Source: an uncultured Hymenobacter sp. (GTDB lineage: Bacteria; Bacteroidota; Bacteroidia; Cytophagales; Hymenobacteraceae). Taken from it: 5,462 bases of DNA. The notes under the pieces were generated by a model that saw only the letters and a list, made by a program, of their open reading frames with translations, ran no database searches and was not told the origin of the DNA. Shown in pieces: positions 1-5,462 of this stretch. The position numbers were made by a program, and so were the translations under genes. Positions within the stretch are counted from its first letter, which is position 1; each line of letters begins with the position of its first letter. Location: positions 1,278 through 6,739 of the forward strand of contig CALMOO010000548.1 in assembly GCA_937871705.1 (NCBI GenBank), in the 5' to 3' direction.

Positions 1-883
1 CAGCTTTGTGCGTGGCCTTGGTGTGTTTAGCAGGAGCAGTAGTAGAAGGTTTTTTCTGCCGGGCCGTGGGTGCGTGCAGGTGAGCCGAATGGCTGGTAGT
101 AGTGCGCGAAGGCACGGTGCGGGGCCGAATTGGCAGCGGCAGAACGCGGGCCAGTGGCGTTGCAGGCACCTTTACCAACTTAGCAGGGGGTAGGGGGAGC
201 GATGCAACTGCTTCGACCGGAGCACTGCTAGCAGAAGAGGGGGTAGGCAGTGCAGGCTGGCGGGCGAGGTGCGTGGAGCTTGAAGCGGCGCTTGGGCCGC
301 TCGCGCTGCTGCTCAGCACGCGCCGTACCTGCATAAACCGGCGCTCGTAGTCAGTGCCTTCTACCTGGCTGACTTTTACGCCCGATTCGCGTTTGGCCGA
401 AGATGCGTGCACGAAGCGCAGCGGCGTTTCGCCCGCCGCCGAGATAACGATGCCCGCGTGGCCGGGCGTAGTGCTGGTGGCGGCCGTGCCGGTAAAAACC
501 ACGATGTCGCCGGGCCGGGCCTCTGTGCGCGGCACCGGCCGGCCCGCGTCGATGAGCAGGGCCGTGGCGTGCGGCGTAGGCACTCCAAAGTGCCCAAACA
601 CGTAGAGCACGAAGCCCGAGCAGTCGAAGCCAGTAGCCGGGCTGATGCCTGCGTACGTGTAGGGCGTGCCCACTTGCGCCAAGGCAAACCGGACAATGCT
701 ATCGGCTTGGTCGCCGGGTAGGGGGGTAGGCGCAGCCCTATGCTCGGCTACGGGCATAATAGGCGTCGCAGCGGGGGTAGGAACTCGCGGCGAGCTGGCT
801 GGGGCAGCAGCGTGTCGCGAAAGCCACGCGCCCACCAGCAAAGCGGTTAGCAAGCTGCCAAAGATTAACCAGATAGCCCGCAT
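1..883 (-). CDS. NlpC/P60 family cysteine peptidase, signal-anchored, 3' end cut by window edge
   Basis: Probable peptidoglycan hydrolase that cleaves cell-wall stem peptides in the periplasm. Reading the minus strand from ATG at 883 gives 294 open codons with no stop before the left edge, so the C-terminus is missing. Residues 1-22 (MRAIWLIFGSLLTALLVGAW...) form one hydrophobic segment, either an uncleaved anchor or a signal peptide. Residues 25-57 are a Pro/Ala linker. The NlpC/P60 domain spans about 60-188: ALAQVGTPYTYAG (67-79) precedes FDCSGFV with catalytic Cys88, then RPGDIVVF, GHAGIV with His142, and FVHASS with His159, a complete triad in the usual order. From about 190 the chain is Pro/Ala/Ser/Thr-rich low-complexity sequence that becomes Lys/His-rich near the edge (RQKKPSTTAP). 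The frame is open upstream of 883, but I see no better start and this one places the hydrophobic segment at the N-terminus. Family assignment is firm; substrate specificity is inferred from the family. It is divergent from the M61 gene. Confidence 0.9.
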   Translation of the reverse strand, partial: MRAIWLIFGSLLTALLVGAWLSRHAAAPASSPRVPTPAATPIMPVAEHRAAPTPLPGDQADSIVRFALAQVGTPYTYAGISPATGFDCSGFVLYVFGHFGVPTPHATALLIDAGRPVPRTEARPGDIVVFTGTAATSTTPGHAGIVISAAGETPLRFVHASSAKRESGVKVSQVEGTDYERRFMQVRRVLSSSASGPSAASSSTHLARQPALPTPSSASSAPVEAVASLPLPPAKLVKVPATPLARVLPLPIRPRTVPSRTTTSHSAHLHAPTARQKKPSTTAPAKHTKATHKA

Positions 884-1012
884 GGCCCAAATACTAGCAA
901 AGTAAGTAGCAAGCTTAACGGGCGGGTAGCAGTCGAGGTTGGCGTAGCTGCCCGGGAGCGCAGCGATACTGGCGGTTGGGCGCAGCCAGCTGTGCGTTGT
1001 TTCTTTGCGCAT
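884..1012. promoter_or_regulatory. Divergent intergenic region between the NlpC/P60 and M61 genes
   Basis: These 129 bases separate two start codons that point away from each other, so promoters for both genes should lie here or overlap the starts. That follows from layout only. I see no convincing Bacteroidota promoter (TTG, about 19 bases, TAnnTTTG). The nearest approaches are TTTCTTTG at 1000-1007 on the plus strand, and TTACTTTG on the minus strand (about 898-905), each one base off the -7 consensus and without a well-spaced -33 partner. There is no clear Shine-Dalgarno before either start, which is normal for this phylum. Confidence 0.45.
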
Positions 1013-2872
1013 ATGTTGAAAATTGTTTCTGCTTTTGGCTGTGCTGCGGTGGCAGCCAGCTTGCTCGCGGCTCTACCCGCCGCCGCCCAAACGAAGGTTA
1101 AAACCAAGGTAAAAACGGCCGCCGCGCCGGCTACTCCGGGTAGTACCCCCAGCTTGCGCTACACGCTAGCCATGCCCGCCCCGCAAACCCATTATTTCGA
1201 AGTGAAAATGGACTTGCGGGGCTTTGACAAAGACTATACCGATGTGAAAATGCCGGTGTGGGCGCCCGGCTCGTACCTGGTGCGCGAGTTTGCGCGGCAC
1301 GTCGAGCGCTTCCAGGCCACGGCGGGCGGGCAGCCGCTGGCCGTAGAGAAGCTTGACAAGAACACCTGGCGGGTTCGTCACCCCAAGCAGGGCAGCTTTC
1401 AGGTTAGCTACGGCGTGTATGCCTACGAGCTGAGCGTACGCACCAGCTACATCGATGCCGACCACGGCTTCGCGCTGGGCAGCAGCGTGTTTATGTACCC
1501 GGCCGACCACAAGGAGCTAAGCAGCCAGGTAACCGTGCAGCCCGCCGTGGGCTGGAATGGCGTTAGCACTGCCCTGCGCCCGGCCGCGGGCATGCAGAAA
1601 TACGTGTACCAGTCGGCTAGCTACGACGAGCTGGCCGATTCGCCCATCGAAATTGGTACGCATAAAGTGCTAAGCTTCATTGCGAATAACACGCCGCACC
1701 AGATGGCCATGTTCGGGCCCTACGTGGCCGACGAGCCCAAGCTGCTGGCCGATATGAAGCGCGTAACCGAGGAGGTCCAGCGCGTGGTGGGCCAAAACCC
1801 TCTGGACCATTACCTCTTTATTGTGCATAATACCGAGGCTGGTGGTGGCGGCCTGGAGCACCTGTACTCGACTACGCTGGGCGCCCGGCCTAATACGTAT
1901 GCCACGGAAGTGGGCTACAAGAACTTTCTGCGCCTGGTGGCCCACGAGTATTTTCACCTCTGGAACGTGAAGCGCATTCGGCCCATCGCGCTGGGGCCGT
2001 TCGACTACGACCACGAGAACTACACCCACATGCTCTGGGTGAGCGAGGGCCAAACCGAGTACATGGCCAGCCAGATAACCCAGCGTGCCGGCATCTACAC
2101 GGCTCAGCAGTACTTCGACCAGCTGGCCACGGTACTATCGGGTGTGGAGAACCAGCCTGGCAACAAGCTGCAGCCGGTAGCCATGTCGAGCTTCGACGCC
2201 TGGATTCGGGCCTACCGGCCCGATGAGAACTCGCGCAATTCTGAAATCAGCTACTACGACAAGGGCGAGATGGTGGGCCTGGTACTGGACCTAATGATAG
2301 TGCAGGCCAGCAACGGCCAGAAGCACATCGACGACGTATTTCGGCTGCTCTACGATAAGTATTACAAGGGCTTGAAGCGCGGTTTCACCGACCAGGAGTA
2401 CCAAGATGCCGTGGCGCAAGTAGCCGGCCGGCGCTTCGACGATTTCTTTCAGAATTGCGTGTATGGCACGCGCACCTTGGACTACGCCACCGCCCTCGGC
2501 TATGTGGGCTTGAGCCTGACGAGCGCGCCGGCTAGTACCAACGGCAGCTTGGGCGCTACCATTGCCAACCGGAACGGCCACTACGTCGTCACGTACGTGA
2601 AACGCGACGGCCCCGCCTGGAATGGTGGCCTCAATGCCAACGACGAAATTCTTCAGCTCAACGGGGCTACTCCCACCGATGATGCCATCAAGCAGGCCCT
2701 CTTCGCCAGTGCCCCCGGCGCCGTGCTGAAGCTGCAAGTGCACCATGGCACCCAAACCCGCGAGTTGAGCCTACCCCTCCAGCCCGACCCGGATGTGAAG
2801 TATCAGATTCAGCCAGCTGGTAGCCCTACCCCCGACCAACAGCGCCTGCTGGCCAAGTGGCTCAGCAAGTAG
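1013..2872 (+). CDS. Secreted M61 family metallopeptidase (glycyl aminopeptidase type) with C-terminal PDZ domain
   Basis: Zinc aminopeptidase of the M61 (gluzincin) family; characterised members release N-terminal Gly or Ala from peptides. ATG 1013 gives 619 residues, usual for the family, and starts a clear signal peptide (MLKIVSAFG...LPAAA-QT, cleavage likely after Ala25). An in-frame GTG at 992 would add seven residues (MRCFFAH) and is less likely. A Lys/Val/Thr then Pro/Ala linker (27-46) leads into the M61 N-terminal beta domain (about 47-220; PVWAPGSYLVREFARHV is typical). The catalytic domain carries GGGGLEH (277-283), zinc motif HEYFHLWNVKRIRP starting at His311 (ligands His311 and His315, catalytic Glu312) and WVSEGQTEYM with third ligand Glu345. 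A FDDFFQNCVYGTRTL segment ends that domain as in other M61 proteins. The PDZ domain is at about 511-595 (NGHYVVTYVKRDGPAWNGGL, then NDEILQLNG). It is transcribed alone: divergent gene upstream, strong terminator downstream. All key residues are present. The actual peptide substrate is unknown. Confidence 0.95.
   Translation: MLKIVSAFGCAAVAASLLAALPAAAQTKVKTKVKTAAAPATPGSTPSLRYTLAMPAPQTHYFEVKMDLRGFDKDYTDVKMPVWAPGSYLVREFARHVERFQATAGGQPLAVEKLDKNTWRVRHPKQGSFQVSYGVYAYELSVRTSYIDADHGFALGSSVFMYPADHKELSSQVTVQPAVGWNGVSTALRPAAGMQKYVYQSASYDELADSPIEIGTHKVLSFIANNTPHQMAMFGPYVADEPKLLADMKRVTEEVQRVVGQNPLDHYLFIVHNTEAGGGGLEHLYSTTLGARPNTYATEVGYKNFLRLVAHEYFHLWNVKRIRPIALGPFDYDHENYTHMLWVSEGQTEYMASQITQRAGIYTAQQYFDQLATVLSGVENQPGNKLQPVAMSSFDAWIRAYRPDENSRNSEISYYDKGEMVGLVLDLMIVQASNGQKHIDDVFRLLYDKYYKGLKRGFTDQEYQDAVAQVAGRRFDDFFQNCVYGTRTLDYATALGYVGLSLTSAPASTNGSLGATIANRNGHYVVTYVKRDGPAWNGGLNANDEILQLNGATPTDDAIKQALFASAPGAVLKLQVHHGTQTRELSLPLQPDPDVKYQIQPAGSPTPDQQRLLAKWLSK
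1094..1117 (+). repeat. Two-copy 12-base tandem repeat encoding KVKT-KVKT
   Basis: AAGGTTAAAACC is followed directly by AAGGTAAAAACG, 10 of 12 bases identical. In the M61 protein this codes for residues 28-35, just after the predicted signal-peptide cleavage site. It is a short basic linker motif that probably arose by a small in-frame duplication. No function is claimed. Confidence 0.6.
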
Positions 2873-2898
2873 CTTGGTAAGTGCAGCCTTCACCCCAG

Positions 2899-2935
2899 AA
2901 AACCCTGGCCAGAATATGGCCAGGGTTTTTGTTTT
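2899..2935 (+). terminator. Rho-independent terminator of the M61 gene
   Basis: A perfect 13-bp inverted repeat has arms AAAACCCTGGCCA (2899-2911) and TGGCCAGGGTTTT (2917-2929) around the five-base loop GAATA, followed by a T-rich tract TTTTTGTTTT (2926-2935). It starts 26 bases after the M61 stop codon. The arm begins with AAAA, so some termination on the opposite strand is possible, but no minus-strand gene converges on it. It separates M61 transcription from the lyase gene. Confidence 0.93.
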
Positions 2936-3389
2936 AGCGAGGCGAGGAGGGGCTAAGTAAACTCGATAAAATATATTTAATTAGCTATATTTCTTGAAAA
3001 AAGATAATTTATAGAATGTCCTAACATTAAATTGTAATTTACTTAGTAAAGTGTGATTTCTGCTTATTTATCTAATTAAGGGCGTTATTTTAGAGGTGTA
3101 AAGCAATTTTGACAATTATAATTTATCATTTTGTTCTGTGCATTCATGATTAAATTCTATTCATTATACTACTATGTGCGCTGCGTGGCGGCTCATTTTG
3201 GCTTCCTGCCGCCTTATGCCCCGCGCGTGGTGAGTACCGTTGGGTTGCCGGGCGTCACGGTTTACTATTCCAACCTTTTCATTCAGCAGCCAGTCGCTAT
3301 TCAGGCGCAGCTGGCTATGCGTTTTGCCTACGTAGCTGCTTAGGTACGAGCTAGTTGATTAATTACAAAAAGGGGAGATAAGCTGGGTG
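2936..3389. other. Long intergenic stretch with an extreme AT-rich block
   Basis: No recognisable gene covers these 454 bases apart from a doubtful short ORF. By hand count, 51 of the 220 bases in 2951-3170 are G or C (about 23%), against roughly 60% in the flanking genes. The change back to GC-rich sequence is abrupt, near 3175. The block has many A/T runs, an interrupted palindrome TTTACT-T-AGTAAA (3038-3050) and the string TTTTGACAATTATAAT near 3107-3122. It could be the upstream control region of the lyase gene, a nucleoid-protein binding region, or the scar of foreign DNA. Sequence alone does not decide. No tRNA, CRISPR repeat, transposase fragment or riboswitch was recognised here. Confidence 0.6.
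3146..3343 (+). CDS. Short ORF of unknown function, possible gene remnant
   Basis: ATG 3146 opens 65 codons ending in TAG at 3341-3343; a TTG at 3131 would add five. I do not recognise it with confidence. The first dozen residues (MIKFYSLYYYVR) come from AT-rich DNA, while the rest comes from GC-rich, coding-like DNA, so the two parts may have different origins. The C-terminal half (VSTVGLPGVTVYYSNLFIQ followed by QPVAIQAQLAMRFAYVAA) has the alternating aromatic and hydrophobic look of outer-membrane beta strands and vaguely recalls Bacteroidota putative porins. That would make it a fragment of a larger lost gene. The porin resemblance is an impression, not a motif match. No ribosome binding site supports the start. 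It may equally be non-coding. Confidence 0.22.
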   Translation: MIKFYSLYYYVRCVAAHFGFLPPYAPRVVSTVGLPGVTVYYSNLFIQQPVAIQAQLAMRFAYVAA

Positions 3390-5462
3390 ATGGATAGTTT
3401 ACGTGAGAGTACGAGGGACTTGTGCGGCCGTACTATAGGGCAGTTGCTACCCCCGGCTGGCAGCTCGGCCACTAGCAGCCGGGTTTGGGGCCGAGGAATA
3501 CTAGGTAAGCTTTGGCTGAGTTTGGTACTGCTAGCCGGCGCCGGGCCGCTGCAAGCGCAATCGGGTAGTTGGAGCCCACTAGGGGCCGACCTGTCATACC
3601 CGCGCACCTTGCTCAAGGCCAGCGCCATTGCGAACGTGCGCGCCAGCCTGGCAGCGCCCGACCGGCAGGCAATTTACCAGGGTTTGTGGGCCGATGTGCA
3701 GGGTGCGCCGCCTATCGATAACACGTCGGCTAGCGGGCGGCGGGCACGGGCCACATTTGCCAAAAACGCGGCGTTTGTGGTGCTGCTAGGCCAGCAGCAC
3801 GTAGGGAATGCCAGCTTGGCAGCCCTGCCCGATGCGCAGCGCACTGCTTTGGTAACTAGCATTCGCGGCTTGCTCGAAAGCATTAATACGAACGTGGAGG
3901 CATTCGCTACCTTGTCGGGCACTACCCCCTATACTGAGTGGCAATGGCGCTCGAAGGAGCTGATTGACTATCTCATAGCATACGACCTGCTGCGCGGCGC
4001 CGGCGAAACGTCGGCCTCGCTGGCCGCTAGCCAAATTAAAATTCAGGCCTTCGCGGGAAACCTGTACCTGCAATCGACCAAGCCGTTGTTCTCGCTTACT
4101 TTTTACAGCACGGTCAAAAACAACCACACCCTAATGACAGCCGCGGCCCTGGGCATGGCCGCCGTGGTGCTGAACGACGCTACCAGCCCCGACCGCAACC
4201 AGCAACCGGCCAACTGGGCCGACGCCGGCCTCTACAACATCGACAACGTGCTGTGGCGCGATGCCCAACGGCAATCCGACTCGACCCAAGTAGCGGGCTA
4301 CGCTGAGGGGCCATACTATTTCAAGTATGCCATGCTTAACTGCCTGCCGTTCTTTCGAGCAATGGGTAACTTTTTGCCCGACAACCGGTTGGCCTATACT
4401 TTTGGCACGACCACGCGACGCATTCGCAATCCGTATTTCGACCCAAAATATAATTTGCTTTATGACTGGGCTACGGCAATTCTGATGCCTGATGGCCGCC
4501 TGCCGGCCCTTGAAGATTCGTACGTGGACATGGGTATGCCTGAGCTAGCCCTGACGGGTAGCAGCCAGTATGTCAAGCCCATATACTTCAGTAAATTCTC
4601 GGGTACTAGCCTGGCGTCAGCCACGGCGCAGTTGCGCGACATTACGGTGGATATGCGCGCTGCCTGGCTAGCGGCGGCCGTAGTGCCCTCGGTTCAAAAT
4701 CAGCCCGCCCTCACGGTGCTGCCCGGCAGCGGCAACCTGGTATTTCGCTCGGGCAATGACTCGCTCGCTACGTATCTGCACCTGTATGGGCGGGGTGGGC
4801 TAGCGCAGGCCAATGCGGGAGGCCACAGCCAGGGCGATGCCAGCAGCTTTATCCTGCACGCGCAAGGCCAGTTGCTTGCCCTCGACCCTGGCTACCTGAG
4901 CTACGACCGCCGCGCCGAAGTGGGGCAGGCCACCAACCATAACCTGGTGCTGGTGGATGGGGTAGGGCCGGCCATTGGCACGCCGGGGGCCGCCAGCCCA
5001 GCTAAGGCAGCTATTCAGCACGCGTTTCAAACGCCGCAGCTAGCTTACGGCGAAGTAACTACGGCCTACCAAAGCGCCAGCATTACGCGCAAAGCGCTGT
5101 TTGTGCGTAATGCGTACTACCTGCTGGCCGATGCGGTGAGTGCCACCGCACCTCATGCCTACACCTGGCAGCTGCATGGCTACGGGCTGGAAGGCGGCAC
5201 AGCCGCCACGGGCATTTTCACCGGCAGTTTGGCTGTCCATGAAGCTAGCTGGCAAAAAAACGGCGTTAGCTTGCTGGCGCACGTCACGGCTACGGGTGGC
5301 GCGGCCACGTACGCGACGGCCACCAACATTCACGAAACCACCTACAATACGGCCGAAAACCACACGACCTTGCTGGTGCAGTCGGCCAGCACGGCGCAGA
5401 CCCAGTTCTTGGCCGCGCTCTACCCCTATACTACTACCGCGCCCCAGGTGACTACGACCAGC
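3390..5462 (+). CDS. Heparinase II/III family polysaccharide lyase, exported, 3' end cut by window edge
   Basis: Predicted lyase cleaving uronic-acid polysaccharides by beta-elimination, outside the cytoplasm. 691 codons are open to the right edge with no stop. ATG 3390 is the first ATG after the in-frame TAA at 3360; purine-rich AGGGGAG at 3371-3377 lies 12 bases upstream. The hydrophobic export segment (KLWLSLVLLAGAGPLQA) ends near residue 56, so its n-region is unusually long. An alpha-helical toroid domain follows (about 60-400), with EWQWRSKELIDYLIAYDLL near 183-201, NNH (244-246) and GYAEGPYYFKY with Tyr304. The Asn/His-to-Tyr spacing of 58-59 resembles known PL12 and PL17 enzymes. LPALEDSYVDMG closes this part. 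The Hepar_II_III beta domain has GHSQGDASSFIL (His479), LDPGYLSY (498-505) and NHNLVLVDG (His517), then further beta-rich sequence to the edge. A missing C-terminal sorting domain of the type IX secretion system is plausible but not visible. Polymer specificity and exact PL family cannot be told from the sequence. Confidence 0.88.
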   Translation, partial: MDSLRESTRDLCGRTIGQLLPPAGSSATSSRVWGRGILGKLWLSLVLLAGAGPLQAQSGSWSPLGADLSYPRTLLKASAIANVRASLAAPDRQAIYQGLWADVQGAPPIDNTSASGRRARATFAKNAAFVVLLGQQHVGNASLAALPDAQRTALVTSIRGLLESINTNVEAFATLSGTTPYTEWQWRSKELIDYLIAYDLLRGAGETSASLAASQIKIQAFAGNLYLQSTKPLFSLTFYSTVKNNHTLMTAAALGMAAVVLNDATSPDRNQQPANWADAGLYNIDNVLWRDAQRQSDSTQVAGYAEGPYYFKYAMLNCLPFFRAMGNFLPDNRLAYTFGTTTRRIRNPYFDPKYNLLYDWATAILMPDGRLPALEDSYVDMGMPELALTGSSQYVKPIYFSKFSGTSLASATAQLRDITVDMRAAWLAAAVVPSVQNQPALTVLPGSGNLVFRSGNDSLATYLHLYGRGGLAQANAGGHSQGDASSFILHAQGQLLALDPGYLSYDRRAEVGQATNHNLVLVDGVGPAIGTPGAASPAKAAIQHAFQTPQLAYGEVTTAYQSASITRKALFVRNAYYLLADAVSATAPHAYTWQLHGYGLEGGTAATGIFTGSLAVHEASWQKNGVSLLAHVTATGGAATYATATNIHETTYNTAENHTTLLVQSASTAQTQFLAALYPYTTTAPQVTTTS

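Noticed and set aside
376..696. Minus-strand 106-codon frame and the plus-strand frames across 8-905
   Set aside because: They overlap the NlpC/P60 gene, whose frame carries the full Cys-His-His motif set; the others give arginine- and proline-rich translations typical of shadow frames in GC-rich DNA.
992..1012. GTG 992 as the start of the M61 protein
   Set aside because: It adds MRCFFAH before a standard signal peptide that begins naturally at ATG 1013, and there is no ribosome-binding sequence upstream of it.
1013..1045. Lipoprotein signal with Cys10 in AFGC of the M61 protein
   Set aside because: The residues before Cys10 do not fit the lipobox well, and only nine residues precede it. 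The hydrophobic core continues past it to a normal AAA-Q cleavage site.
3004..3126. Direct repeat ATAATTTAT at 3004-3012 and 3118-3126 as a target-site duplication
   Set aside because: The nine bases are all A/T in a region of about 23% GC. No inverted terminal repeats or transposase remnant lie between the copies.
3109..3133. Promoter made of TTGACA (3109-3114) and TATAAT-like or TCATTTTG elements
   Set aside because: TATAAT at 3117-3122 is only two bases from TTGACA, and TCATTTTG (3126-3133) is 14 bases from TTG, too close for the Bacteroidota -33/-7 spacing. In an AT-rich block such matches are expected by chance.
3359..4127. Minus-strand ORFs opposite the lyase gene
   Set aside because: The plus-strand frame from 3390 is open for 691 codons with recognisable heparinase II/III motifs, so the opposite frames are shadows.
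1..5462. Frequent CTAG and GCTAGC strings as an enriched motif
   Set aside because: I counted about 20 CTAG sites, close to what base composition predicts. They are not depleted as in many Proteobacteria, but neither are they enriched.

Overview
The window reads like a chromosomal segment from a GC-rich Bacteroidota, most like Hymenobacter or a close relative in the Cytophagales. The inference rests on three things. Coding DNA is GC-rich (about 60% by eye) while one intergenic region is very AT-rich. The visible starts mostly lack strong Shine-Dalgarno sites. The gene set (secreted M61 peptidase with PDZ domain, heparinase II/III-type lyase, small NlpC/P60 hydrolase) is common in that group. 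No marker gene in the window proves the genus.

Layout: (1) Positions 1-883, minus strand: the N-terminal 294 codons of an NlpC/P60 cysteine peptidase with a signal anchor, a complete Cys-His-His triad and a long Pro/Ala/Ser/Thr-rich tail that runs off the left edge. (2) Positions 884-1012: a 129-base divergent intergenic region. (3) Positions 1013-2872, plus strand: a complete, secreted M61 glycyl-aminopeptidase-type metallopeptidase (619 aa) with HEYFH zinc motif and C-terminal PDZ domain. A strong intrinsic terminator follows at 2899-2935. (4) Positions 2936-3389: an unusual intergenic stretch. About 220 bases of it are only about 23% GC (hand count), followed by a short GC-rich segment with a 65-codon ORF that may be a gene remnant. 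(5) Positions 3390-5462, plus strand: a large exported heparinase II/III-family polysaccharide lyase, 691 codons visible, running off the right edge.

All three real genes encode proteins predicted to cross or sit in the inner membrane and act on cell-wall peptides, peptides or acidic polysaccharides. They are not an operon: the first two are divergent, and the third is separated from the second by a terminator and over 450 bases. Two of the three genes are cut by the window edges and have no stop codon here. I found no RNA gene, CRISPR array, transposase or complete mobile element, and nothing I would call a previously undescribed system. The points most worth a second look are the AT-rich island with its neighbouring ORF, and the atypical N-terminus of the lyase.
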